A stretch of 16,859 nt of DNA from an uncultured Actinomycetes bacterium (GCA_903918595.1 CAIXFB010000288.1:1-16859), one strand, 5' to 3'. Counted from the stretch's first letter, positions 7,553 to 15,052 are shown. Notes: generated by a model not told the origin, from the letters alone. Numbers and translations: made by a program.

Positions 7553-9640
7553 AACTGAAGCAACCCCGACGTCGAGGAATCTATTACCCGTGACTCTCTC
7601 AGAAGTGCCAGTTCGATCGAGATACGGTGTCAAGCCGCCCAACCAGAACGGCATTCCGGTGCCCATGATCATGCACAGATCTATATCTTGAGGCTCGGCT
7701 ACGACACCCTCGTCAAGCATGATTCGGGCTTCTTCGGCCAAGCCTTCGAGCACTCGAGTTCTGACCTGCTCCTCGGAGAAGACCGTGTCTCCCTGCACTA
7801 AATTGGCGAAGACAGCCGGATCCAGGGTTTTCTTGCCTGCGGCATCTTGCATCGTGAACGTTGTCACCCCTGAGTCGGCAAATTGCTTGATGTTGGGTGA
7901 GGAATGGAAACGGTCCGGAAAGGCTTGGTGCATCGACTCCAGCACATGATGACTTACTCCAACGCCAACGAGTTCCATCAGCTCGAATGGCGGCATGGGA
8001 ACACCCATTGGATTCAACGCATTCTCAATGACTTCTGGTCGAGCACCTTCATCCAGACACTTCGTGATCTCACTCAGTTGCCGGATGAGGAGGCGATTGA
8101 CGATGAACGCTGGTGCATCGGCTACGAGCACACACGTCTTCTTCAGGTTTTTGCCCACCGCAAATGCAGTTGCAAGTGATTCATCGTCGGTCTTCTCTGC
8201 TCTGGCAATTTCCAGGAGTGGCATTTTGGCCACTGGATTGAAGAAATGGAAACCAACGACTCGTTCAGGGTGGGCTAAGGATGAGGCCATTGCACTCACC
8301 GATAACGACGATGTATTGGTAGCAAGAATGCATTCGGCAGATACGACAGTTTCGAGATCAGCAAATACCTTTGCCTTGACCTGGGGATCCTCGAACACTG
8401 CCTCAAGGACAAACTGGGTATCGGCGAAATCAGCCATATTTGTGGTTCCGCTAATCAAACCCAAAAGCCGATTCGCCTTATCGCCATTGAGCCGACCCTT
8501 TGCTTGCAGCGCTGCAACTTCGGCACGAACAAAACCGAGACCCTTATCGACTCGCGCCTGATCCAGATCGGACATGACTACCGGCACCTGGAGTCGCTGC
8601 GCAAACAGCAGCGCTAACTGACTTGCCATGAGGCCAGCACCCACGATGCCAACCTTGTTGACGGAGCGAGCAAGCGACTTATCCGGAGCTCCAAAAGGCT
8701 TCTTCGCACGCTTTTGCACGAGGTTGAAGGAATACAAGCTTGCACGCTGTTCATCTCCCATGACCAAATTGGAGAGAACAATGTCTTCGGCATCGAATCC
8801 TTGATCCCGCGAATTGGTGCGCGCGGCTTTGACGAGCTCCAATGCACGATAGGGAGCTGGAGTGGCGTCGTGAATCTTGTCTTCGAGGGCTGCGCGATAG
8901 CCATCCACGATGGCATCCCAATTCTTCTCGTCGATATCGATGCGCTCAGGGACGATGGAACCGCGTACGACCTGGGCCGCCCACGAGATGGACTGCTCCA
9001 GGAAATCAGCAGGCTCGAAGGCTGCGTCAGCGATTCCCAACTTGATCATGTCGCGCGGGGAAAGCAGACGGTTTTGACTGAGTGGATTGGTGATGATCAC
9101 ATCAAGGGCCTTGGCTGGCCCAATGAGTCGGGGGAGGAGGTACGCCCCTCCCCAGCCTGGCACGATACCGAGCATGACCTCAGGAAGCCCGAGACCTTGA
9201 GCGCCGGTGGAGACAGTCCGGTAGGTGCAGTGGAGAGCGACCTCCATGCCTCCGCCGAGTGCAGCACCGTTGACAAACGCGAACGTGGGAACGGAAAGTT
9301 CGCCGAGACGTCGCATCACGTCATGTCCGAGTTTGGCGAAAGACTTAATCATTTCGATGTCGAGCGCGTTTTCGAATGTTGAAAGATCGGCACCGACAGC
9401 GAAGATAAAGGGTTTGCCAGTGACCGCGATTGCAGTCACCCCGGGCAGCGCCGCAGCATCGGTAATTGCTTGGTTGAGGGAGGCAAGACCTTCTGGCCCG
9501 AACGTTGACGGCCGGGTGTGGTCTCGACCGTTATCTAGTGTGATGAGACCGAGCACTCCTGCACCCATGGGCATGTCAAGTGCACGAACCAGTGCCTTGG
9601 TGACCACTTCGGTCGACTTTGGCTTTTGTGTGTCGCTCAT
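7544..9640 (-). CDS. fadB: Fused enoyl-CoA hydratase / 3-hydroxyacyl-CoA dehydrogenase (beta-oxidation alpha subunit)
   Basis: The protein (698 residues) performs the second and third steps of fatty acid beta-oxidation: hydration of trans-2-enoyl-CoA, then NAD-dependent oxidation of the 3-hydroxyacyl-CoA. The crotonase domain (about 25-290) keeps both catalytic glutamates, E133 in GGGMEVAL and E154 in GLPEVMLGIVPGWGG. The dehydrogenase part opens with a Rossmann loop VGIVGAGLMASQLA (330-343), continues with NTSSLS (442-447) and the catalytic dyad H465 (GFHFFNPV) and E477, and ends with two helical C-terminal repeats. Start: ATG 9638-9640 overlaps the thiolase stop (ATGA), with AGGGG upstream. 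A longer frame from 9715 would run far into thiolase and is rejected. Thiolase and this protein should form the trifunctional complex. The hydratase half has an unusual IFAVGADLS oxyanion loop but is otherwise regular. Confidence 0.95.
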   Translation of the reverse strand: MSDTQKPKSTEVVTKALVRALDMPMGAGVLGLITLDNGRDHTRPSTFGPEGLASLNQAITDAAALPGVTAIAVTGKPFIFAVGADLSTFENALDIEMIKSFAKLGHDVMRRLGELSVPTFAFVNGAALGGGMEVALHCTYRTVSTGAQGLGLPEVMLGIVPGWGGAYLLPRLIGPAKALDVIITNPLSQNRLLSPRDMIKLGIADAAFEPADFLEQSISWAAQVVRGSIVPERIDIDEKNWDAIVDGYRAALEDKIHDATPAPYRALELVKAARTNSRDQGFDAEDIVLSNLVMGDEQRASLYSFNLVQKRAKKPFGAPDKSLARSVNKVGIVGAGLMASQLALLFAQRLQVPVVMSDLDQARVDKGLGFVRAEVAALQAKGRLNGDKANRLLGLISGTTNMADFADTQFVLEAVFEDPQVKAKVFADLETVVSAECILATNTSSLSVSAMASSLAHPERVVGFHFFNPVAKMPLLEIARAEKTDDESLATAFAVGKNLKKTCVLVADAPAFIVNRLLIRQLSEITKCLDEGARPEVIENALNPMGVPMPPFELMELVGVGVSHHVLESMHQAFPDRFHSSPNIKQFADSGVTTFTMQDAAGKKTLDPAVFANLVQGDTVFSEEQVRTRVLEGLAEEARIMLDEGVVAEPQDIDLCMIMGTGMPFWLGGLTPYLDRTGTSERVTGNRFLDVGVASVPR

Positions 9641-10860
9641 GCTGTTGCCCCTGAATCTGAATCGGATGAGGTGTTTTCCCAGATGACTGTTCCGCCCATG
9701 CCTAAACCGATGCACATAGTCGTGATGCCAAATTGGGCTTTCGGGTTCATTTCGAAGTCGCGTGCCAAGTTGTTCATGAGGCGAATGCCACTTGATGCAA
9801 GTGGATGGCCTACAGCGATGGCTCCCCCCATGGGGTTTACCCGTGGATCATCATCTGCGATGCCAAAGTGATCAAGGAAGGCGAGCACTTGAACGGCAAA
9901 AGCTTCGTTGACCTCGAACAGGTCGATATCAGAGATAGACAACCCAGCCTTTGCGAGAGCTTTTTCGGTGCTGGGCACAGGCCCCACACCCATGAACTCC
10001 GGCTCGACGCCAGCGAAGGCGAAGCCAACCATGCGCATCTTCTTGCTCAAACCGAGTTCGTCCGCCAGCGACTCAGATGCCAAAATGGCAGCCGTCGCTC
10101 CATCAGTCAACGCCGACGAGTTGCCTGCAGTCACCCGGCCGTGCGGTCGAAATGGAGTGCGCAAGGAGGCGAGCCCCTCCATAGAAGTTCCTGCCCGGGG
10201 GACTTCGTCAACCGTGACCAAACCCCAGCCGTTTTCTGCTGAACGCACGGCGACCGGGACCAAATCGGGTTGCAGGAGGCCATTGGCGTAAGCCTTCGCA
10301 GTTTTCTCCTGCGATCCAACGGCGAAAGCATCGGCTCGCTCTTTGGTGATGTGCGGATACCTATCGTGCAGATTCTCGGCGGTGTTACCCATCAGCAGTG
10401 CATCCTGACTGACGATGCGCTCAGCAAGGTACCGAGGATTAGGATCGACGCCTTCGCCCATGGGGTGGTGGGTCATGTGCTCAACTCCACCGGCAATAGC
10501 GAGTTCGTAGGCCCCAGACATGATCGCACCGGACAACGTCGTGACAGCAGTCATGGCTCCAGCGCACCATCTATCAATGGAATATCCAGGCACGCTATTG
10601 GGGATTCCTGCCAGTAGTGATGCCGAACGGCCGATGTTCATGCCTTGGTCGCCAGTTTGGGTGGCCGCGGCAATCGCAACGTCGTCGATGCGCTCAGCGG
10701 GAACCTGTGGGTTCCGTCGCAGCAGCTCGCGCATCACTTTGACCACCAGGTCATCTGCGCGGGTCTCGGAGTAGAGGCTCCCTGCTTTGGCGAATGGAGT
10801 TCTCGCGCCATCGACAAATACGACGTTGGAGAGGGTTTTGGGTGTACCAGTGCGGGCCAT
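9637..10860 (-). CDS. fadA: Acetyl-CoA C-acyltransferase (3-ketoacyl-CoA thiolase)
   Basis: It cleaves 3-ketoacyl-CoA with CoA to give acetyl-CoA and a shortened acyl-CoA, the last beta-oxidation step. The 407 residues fit the family. The nucleophile C99 sits in YSIDRWCAGAMTAV, followed by NEAFAVQ (318-324), H352 in GGAIAVGHPLASSG and C383 in TTMCIGLGMGG, so the active site is complete. Start ATG 10860 has AGGAG six bases upstream. The gene overlaps the fused hydratase/dehydrogenase by four bases, a sign of translational coupling. It is 66 bp downstream of RNase D, and that gap contains a palindrome and room for a promoter, so the pair probably has its own fatty-acid-responsive control. The last 11 residues (SSDSDSGATA and neighbours) are a polar tail beyond the conserved fold. 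Confidence 0.95.
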   Translation of the reverse strand: MARTGTPKTLSNVVFVDGARTPFAKAGSLYSETRADDLVVKVMRELLRRNPQVPAERIDDVAIAAATQTGDQGMNIGRSASLLAGIPNSVPGYSIDRWCAGAMTAVTTLSGAIMSGAYELAIAGGVEHMTHHPMGEGVDPNPRYLAERIVSQDALLMGNTAENLHDRYPHITKERADAFAVGSQEKTAKAYANGLLQPDLVPVAVRSAENGWGLVTVDEVPRAGTSMEGLASLRTPFRPHGRVTAGNSSALTDGATAAILASESLADELGLSKKMRMVGFAFAGVEPEFMGVGPVPSTEKALAKAGLSISDIDLFEVNEAFAVQVLAFLDHFGIADDDPRVNPMGGAIAVGHPLASSGIRLMNNLARDFEMNPKAQFGITTMCIGLGMGGTVIWENTSSDSDSGATA

Positions 10861-10902
10861 GGGGTCTCCTGCTGTAAGCGAAAGAAAGCTAACGATCTCT
10901 AT

Positions 10903-10918
10903 GTTACTGGTTAGTAAC
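10903..10918. promoter_or_regulatory. Inverted repeat GTTACT-n4-AGTAAC, probable operator of fadA-fadB
   Basis: GTTACTGGTTAGTAAC has perfect six-base arms around four bases. It lies 43 bases upstream of the thiolase start and downstream of the RNase D stop (10927-10929). Size and form resemble sites of TetR-type repressors, which often control fatty-acid degradation in actinobacteria. The regulator is not in the window. Confidence 0.6.
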
Positions 10919-10926
10919 TTAATTGG

Positions 10927-12153
10927 CTATGAACCTGGCGATTCAGGTATGGCGGCCGATGTTGACGAGCTGAAAGCCGCAGCAAGATCGCCAGCGAGTA
11001 GGGCAATCTGCCATTCGCGCGCACCAAGCGCCCGAAGGAGCGTTTCCACACTCGTCGTCGAGAGTGCACCAGGTGGATCCCAGCACAGGCGACGCAGGGT
11101 TTCTGGTGTCAGCAGGTTCTCGAGAGGAATGTTGATCTGTTCCGAGTGCTCATTGAGCACCTCTTTCGCGTCTTGAAGCCTCTCGTACGCAGGTGGATTT
11201 CGCTCTGCCCAGGACCGCACCTGAGGGGGACCAGTAGCAGGAATCTTGGCGGGTGGGAGTTCCCCGTCGGGCAAATCCCGGGCCCGGACAATCGCCCGCC
11301 ACCACACATCGATCGCCCGCTGCTGCCCACGACCTGAAAATTCCTTGATGGCCGAGAGCTCCAGAATTGTTGCGGGACTTGCCTGGGTTGCGGCAACGAT
11401 GGCTGAATCTGGCAACACCCGACCGGGAGCGACGTCTCGGGCAATAGCCCGGGCCTCGCGCTCCTGCCAAAGGCTTCGGACGACCGCAAGATCACGAGGC
11501 TTTCGGATTTTGTGCAACCCGGAAACCTTGCGCCAGTGGTCTTCAGATCTTGCCTTGGGTCGAAAATGCAGCAGGGCGGAAAATTCCTCTACGGCAATGT
11601 CCCATTTGTTGGCAGCTCGTAGCTCTCTCTCCATGTGGTCGCGAAGTTCAATCAGGAGCTCAACATCAAGAGCTGCGTACCTCAGCTGCGCGGCAGTGAG
11701 TGGACGCAGAGACCAATCGGCGGCGCCGTGTCCCTTCTCAAGTGTTTCGCCCAGTTCACTTTTGATGAGGGCAGCGAGGCTCACCCGATCTCTACCGAGC
11801 AGTCGTCCGGCAAGTTCAGTGTCGAAAAGCGCCTGTGGTGTGAGCCCTACTTCAGCAAGGCAACCTAGATCTTGGGTAGCTGCATGCAGGATCCACTCGG
11901 TGTCCCCAATCGCCTGCGCGATTGAGGACAAATCAGAAACTTCGATGGGATCGATGAGTGCGCTGCCAGATGCGGTACGGCGCATCTGAATGAGATATGC
12001 ACGCTGGCTGTACTTGAAACCGGACGCACGTTCAGCGTCAATCGCAATCGGTCCGGACCCCTGGCTCAGTCGGTCAACCCACTCCGCCAACTGTGGTTCA
12101 GTGGAGATGACTTCAGGCACGCCTTCGCGAGGTTCGAATGGTGCTTCCACCAA
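10927..12153 (-). CDS. rnd: RNase D-like 3'-5' exonuclease with HRDC domain
   Basis: A predicted 3'-5' exoribonuclease for tRNA and structured RNA maturation (about 408 residues). The DEDDy exonuclease domain spans about residues 12-185: D39 and E41 in AIDAERASG, D95 in HAATQDLGCL, and Y159 with D163 in YAALDVELL. An HRDC nucleic-acid-binding domain follows near 218-295 (RSLWQEREARAIARD, VLPDSAIVA). A second C-terminal helical region with EWQIALLAGDL ends the protein, as in actinobacterial RNase D proteins. The start is uncertain: TTG 12153 and GTG 12150 are adjacent, neither has a visible ribosome-binding site, and the frame is open further upstream without a standard start. The DUF3000 gene ends 29 bp upstream, so translation may depend on coupling. 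The same pair, Rv2680-Rv2681, occurs in M. tuberculosis (from memory). Confidence 0.9.
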   Translation of the reverse strand: MVEAPFEPREGVPEVISTEPQLAEWVDRLSQGSGPIAIDAERASGFKYSQRAYLIQMRRTASGSALIDPIEVSDLSSIAQAIGDTEWILHAATQDLGCLAEVGLTPQALFDTELAGRLLGRDRVSLAALIKSELGETLEKGHGAADWSLRPLTAAQLRYAALDVELLIELRDHMERELRAANKWDIAVEEFSALLHFRPKARSEDHWRKVSGLHKIRKPRDLAVVRSLWQEREARAIARDVAPGRVLPDSAIVAATQASPATILELSAIKEFSGRGQQRAIDVWWRAIVRARDLPDGELPPAKIPATGPPQVRSWAERNPPAYERLQDAKEVLNEHSEQINIPLENLLTPETLRRLCWDPPGALSTTSVETLLRALGAREWQIALLAGDLAAAFSSSTSAAIPESPGS

Positions 12154-12182
12154 GGCGCTTGTCGGATCAGGAATTGACTCAG

Positions 12183-12788
12183 TCAGGACAAAGTCCTGTC
12201 TTTGCGGCGTGAGGTGCGAACTTGCGAAACACCAACAGGAATCGGTGTAAGTCCTGCCAGGTTCGCCAGTAGATCAAGCCAAGCCTCAATATGTTGAGCC
12301 ATTGAGTCGATGGGCCGATGGGTAATCTCGTCTTCTACCGGAGTCCACGATGCGCGCACTTCAACAAAGCCATCCGCAGGGCGATCCGCCAGTGAGCCAA
12401 AAGAACGACCGGCTGTCCGGGTGACCGTGCCGCCAAGTTGAATGGCGTGAGCGTCGCGCATTTTTAGGGAATCTGTGACCCAACTCCAGCCGACATCATG
12501 CAAAATCGGGTCCGCAAGCATGTCCGCGTCAAGTTCTGCTCGAGCGAATACGACAGCCCGGAAGGTACCTTCCCATTCGCTCACTCCATCAGGATCGTGA
12601 AGTAGTACAAATCTGCCCGATGCCTCTACGTCGTCGCTGTCTAGTTCCGCCGTCAAGGCAACGGCCAGTGGAGCCAGCCTTGAGGGCGCAGGGACCTCTT
12701 CGATGATGATTTCTGGCCGGGCGATAACCGACGTCACTTGAGCCAATGCGTCAGTGAACTGATCGGCTGAGGCCGGAACTGTACGCAT
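12183..12788 (-). CDS. DUF3000 family protein, function unknown
   Basis: I recognise this 201-residue protein as the actinobacterial DUF3000 family by sequence pattern and by position before RNase D. Conserved-looking segments are RLAPLAVALTAEL (37-49), GRFVLLHDPDG, WEGTFRAVVFARAELD, DPILHDVGWSWVTDSL and GGTVTRTAGRSFG. It has no signal peptide or membrane helix and is acidic overall, ending in a basic stretch TSRRKDR. The family's biochemical role is unknown to me. Its persistent link with RNase D suggests an RNA-related or housekeeping function, but that is only association. ATG 12788 has no ribosome-binding site; a -10-like box sits six bases upstream, so it may be read from a leaderless message. 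The msrB gene ends 56 bp upstream. Confidence 0.85.
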   Translation of the reverse strand: MRTVPASADQFTDALAQVTSVIARPEIIIEEVPAPSRLAPLAVALTAELDSDDVEASGRFVLLHDPDGVSEWEGTFRAVVFARAELDADMLADPILHDVGWSWVTDSLKMRDAHAIQLGGTVTRTAGRSFGSLADRPADGFVEVRASWTPVEDEITHRPIDSMAQHIEAWLDLLANLAGLTPIPVGVSQVRTSRRKDRTLS

Positions 12789-12794
12789 GATCTG

Positions 12795-12824
12795 AGGCTA
12801 TGCGCAGATCTGCGGACTGGTCGA
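12795..12824 (-). promoter_or_regulatory. Possible leaderless promoter for the DUF3000 gene
   Basis: On the minus strand TAGCCT (12795-12800) lies six bases before the ATG, and TCGACC (12819-12824) lies 18 bases further upstream as a -35-like box. Transcription would begin at or next to the start codon. GATCTG (12789-12794) and CAGATC (12805-12810) flank the -10 as an inverted repeat with ten bases between, and GCAGATCTGC (12804-12813) is itself a perfect palindrome. Confidence 0.45.
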
Positions 12825-12844
12825 TCGGCACGCCGTAGGCCTCC

Positions 12845-13300
12845 TTAGGACTCCTTTGGCTCCAAGCGCACCGAGATCGAATTGATGCAAAATCGCAAAT
12901 CCGTGGGAGTTGCGTAGCCCTCGCCCTCAAAAACATGCCCAAGGTGCCCGCCGCATGCAGCGCAACGGACTTCAGTTCGCACACTGCCCATCGACCGATC
13001 TTCCAGGTACACAACGGATTCTTTGGCCAGAGGGGAGTAGAAGGAGGGCCAACCACAGTGAGAATCGAATTTGGTATCGGACGTGAACAGTTCGCTACCG
13101 CAGGCCCGACACGAGTAGACCCCTGAAGTGGTGGTGTCCGTGTATTCCCCTACATATGGTGGTTCGGTACCTGCTTCGCGGAGAACGTGATATTCGGCAG
13201 CAGTGAGCTCCTTACGCCACTGATCCTCGGGCTTTGCGTGTGGATACAGGGTCCCATCGGGACGTTGGGGGCCATCACTCACAGGTGAAGAGCTGCTCAT
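12845..13300 (-). CDS. msrB: Peptide-methionine (R)-S-oxide reductase
   Basis: It reduces the R epimer of methionine sulfoxide in proteins, using thioredoxin, as part of oxidative damage repair in the cytoplasm. The 151-residue single-domain protein contains the two zinc-binding pairs C64/C67 (SCRACG) and C113/C116 (RCAACG), the substrate motif HCGWPSF (81-87), GHLGHVF (118-124) and the catalytic C138 in RFCINS. C82 in HCGWPSF could be the resolving cysteine. There is no leader peptide. Start ATG 13300 has no ribosome-binding site, but TAGCAT lies exactly six bases before it, so a leaderless transcript is likely. It is the first gene of the minus-strand run and diverges from the DUF4916 gene across 116 bp. 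Confidence 0.96.
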   Translation of the reverse strand: MSSSSPVSDGPQRPDGTLYPHAKPEDQWRKELTAAEYHVLREAGTEPPYVGEYTDTTTSGVYSCRACGSELFTSDTKFDSHCGWPSFYSPLAKESVVYLEDRSMGSVRTEVRCAACGGHLGHVFEGEGYATPTDLRFCINSISVRLEPKES

Positions 13301-13306
13301 GCATAC

Positions 13307-13312
13307 ATGCTA
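13307..13312 (-). promoter_or_regulatory. -10 element for msrB (leaderless type)
   Basis: Minus-strand TAGCAT ends six bases before the msrB ATG, the spacing expected when transcription begins at the start codon. No -35 box is apparent 17-18 bases further upstream. The divergent gap 13301-13416 otherwise shows only a short hairpin, GTAGG (13351-13355) with CCTAC (13361-13365). Confidence 0.45.
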
Positions 13313-13416
13313 GGTGAGGATGGTGTACCGCGCAGCGTCCTGGTTTCGTCGTAGGCTTCCCCTACCAATCTGAAGAGCAGAAATCGTCAGGTCCAGTCAC
13401 AGTGGGGAGTCTTTCG

Positions 13417-13953
13417 TTGAGTGACATGCTCGATGTTCGTAGTGCCTGGTTGAGCGAGGATGAACTTGCCTCCGCAAGAGAACGTCTTCCGCTGGTGTAC
13501 GTCGACGCTGTGCCGGTGAGGGTTGACAACAACGGTCAGGTTTCCCAAATCGGGTTGCTCCTACGAGGAATGCCGGACGGCAGCATTTCTCGAGCTGTGG
13601 TGAGCGGAAGGGTTCTGTACGGTGAATTAGTGCGCGATGCACTCCTTCGCCACCTTGAAAAGGATCTAGGGCCCATGGCGTTACCAAGGGTGCCAGCTTC
13701 ACCGCAACCTTTCACGATTGTTGAATACTTTCCCGAAGAGGCCCGAACGGGGTTTCACGATCCTCGACAGCACGCAGTTGCTTTGGCGTATGTGGTGCCG
13801 ATTGATGGTGAATGCGCACCCTCCCAAGATTCACTGGATCTCGTATGGGTAACACCAACCGAGGCGGCAACCGATTCATTCCAGAGCGAAATGAGCGGCG
13901 GTCAAGGCCGGCTCGTTCGCATGGCATTGGCCCACTGTGGGCTATTGCCTTGA
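13417..13953 (+). CDS. DUF4916 Nudix-fold protein with degenerate Nudix box
   Basis: A 178-residue cytoplasmic protein that I recognise as the actinobacterial DUF4916 group of Nudix-like proteins. Characteristic parts are WLSEDEL (11-17), LPLVYVDAVPVRVD (24-37), LVRDALLRHLEKDLGPMALP (71-90), FTIVEYFP (99-106) and DPRQHAVALAYVVP (115-128). At the Nudix helix the usual R-E-x-x-E-E-x-G reads R-H-L-E-K-D-L-G (78-85), so metal-binding glutamates are changed and hydrolase activity is doubtful. TTG 13417 is chosen because GGGGAG (13404-13409) is a good ribosome-binding site seven bases before it. GTG 13402 in the same frame overlaps that site, and ATG 13426 is the other option. It diverges from msrB and ends one base from the stop of the opposing enoyl-CoA hydratase gene. 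Its role is unknown. Confidence 0.82.
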   Translation: MSDMLDVRSAWLSEDELASARERLPLVYVDAVPVRVDNNGQVSQIGLLLRGMPDGSISRAVVSGRVLYGELVRDALLRHLEKDLGPMALPRVPASPQPFTIVEYFPEEARTGFHDPRQHAVALAYVVPIDGECAPSQDSLDLVWVTPTEAATDSFQSEMSGGQGRLVRMALAHCGLLP

Positions 13954-13954
13954 G

Positions 13955-14749
13955 TTATTGAATCCACGGAGCGAACATAGGGGGCCGTTTCTCTCTCCGC
14001 GCATTGAGCGCCTCTTGTAAATCATCCCCTTCAAATGCGCGCAACATCAACTGCAGAGTTTCCACCATGCAGTCAGACAAAGTGGAATTACCATCGTTCA
14101 GCAGCGCCTGTTTCATGAAGGCCATGGATGTGGGGGAGGAATGCTCCGCGATCAAAGTTGCCCACGACATTGCGGATGCGAAAGGGTCGTCGGAGACGTC
14201 GGCAAGGCCTAGTTCCCCCGCTTCGCGCCCCGTAATTGTTCGACCGGTGAGCAGCAAGTCTGTTGCTGAGGCTAAGCCGACGAGACGTGGAAGAACCCAA
14301 GAGATTCCATACTCGGCAACTAGCCCAAGTCGGGAAAATGTCGTGCTTAAGGAAGCGTCTGGGTGCACGAAGCGCTTATCAGCGCACACAGCAATGACGA
14401 ATCCCAAGCCCGCGCAGGGGCCATTGATGGCAGTCACCACGGGTGTTGCAAGACGAAAAGTCATTGCCGGCCCTAATTCAGGATCTTGTGCGGCGATGTA
14501 GTCGCGTAACGCGTCTGGTCCGGAACTGAGCATGCTCAAATCAGCACCTGCACAAAAGCCCCGGCCATTTCCTGTCACGACTATGGCTCGAACCGCTGGG
14601 TCAGCATCGGCTCTTTGCAGCAAGGCCGCGTATAGATCGAGCATCCCTGCGTTCAGCGCGTTCAGAAAGGCTGGCCGATTAAGCCGAATAATTGCAATGG
14701 GACCTTCAACGGAATAGTCGATAGCGGGTTCTTCTTGAGGTAACGTCAC
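13955..14749 (-). CDS. Enoyl-CoA hydratase/isomerase family protein
   Basis: A 264-residue crotonase-fold protein that probably acts on an acyl-CoA. The oxyanion-hole segments are GFCAGADLSM (64-73) and INGPCAGLGF (108-117). The usual first catalytic glutamate (GGG-x-E) is absent: this stretch reads AGLGFVIAVCADKRF. The second region reads FSRLGLVAEYGISWVLPRLV, with E146 where PaaG-like isomerases have an acid. This points to an isomerase or a hydratase variant rather than a classical hydratase. It starts at GTG 14749 with only a weak AAGAA upstream. It is a separate unit from the fused beta-oxidation enzyme and diverges from the LapA-like gene over 39 bp. EchA15 (Rv2679), which precedes the same RNA genes in M. 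tuberculosis, may be its counterpart (from memory). Confidence 0.88.
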   Translation of the reverse strand: MTLPQEEPAIDYSVEGPIAIIRLNRPAFLNALNAGMLDLYAALLQRADADPAVRAIVVTGNGRGFCAGADLSMLSSGPDALRDYIAAQDPELGPAMTFRLATPVVTAINGPCAGLGFVIAVCADKRFVHPDASLSTTFSRLGLVAEYGISWVLPRLVGLASATDLLLTGRTITGREAGELGLADVSDDPFASAMSWATLIAEHSSPTSMAFMKQALLNDGNSTLSDCMVETLQLMLRAFEGDDLQEALNARREKRPPMFAPWIQ

Positions 14750-14788
14750 TTCTTAAGGGTGTCATATGCGGTGTCGATAAGGAGTCAA

Positions 14789-15052
14789 ATGAACGAGATA
14801 GGGAATCCACCGAAGAAGTCTGGGCTCCGAGTTTCCTGGCGTGGCGTCACGCTGCTCCTTGTTGCGGTAATACTCCTGGTCTTTGCTGTTCAAAACTTGC
14901 AGTCCGCTGCCGTAAATTTCCTTGGCGCAACGGTCCAACTACCCGTGTGGACTTTGGTGGTCGGATCTTTTGTTCTGGGGATGTTCCTTGGGGGAGCGGT
15001 CAGGGGAGTGGTGCGTAAATTGCGCAATAAGCCGAACTCGCGTCACTCGTGA
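14789..15052 (+). CDS. Small LapA-domain (DUF1049-like) membrane protein
   Basis: An 87-residue protein with a short polar N-terminus containing PPKKSG, two predicted membrane helices (about 17-35 and 52-71), and a basic cytoplasmic end (RGVVRKLRNKPNSRH). The pattern V-F-A-V-Q-N after helix one, followed by a short loop and a second glycine-rich helix (GSFVLGMFLGGAVRG), matches the LapA/DUF1049 family. In Gram-negative bacteria relatives help in lipopolysaccharide assembly; in actinobacteria the role is not established. ATG 14789 is chosen for the strong AAGGAG five bases upstream. A longer in-frame GTG at 14759 is rejected. Its last ten bases overlap the 3' end of the opposing acidic protein gene. 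Confidence 0.85.
   Translation: MNEIGNPPKKSGLRVSWRGVTLLLVAVILLVFAVQNLQSAAVNFLGATVQLPVWTLVVGSFVLGMFLGGAVRGVVRKLRNKPNSRHS

Noticed and set aside
8714..9382. A 222-codon open frame on the plus strand inside the fadB-type gene
   Set aside because: It is antisense to a gene with intact catalytic motifs and shows no recognisable domain.
11246..11989. A 247-codon open frame on the plus strand opposite RNase D
   Set aside because: The product is serine/arginine-rich low-complexity sequence, as expected from the complement of a coding gene; the minus strand carries complete exonuclease motifs.
13351..13365. GTAGG-n5-CCTAC hairpin in the msrB/DUF4916 divergent gap
   Set aside because: Only five base pairs, with no clear position relative to a promoter; mentioned but not called.
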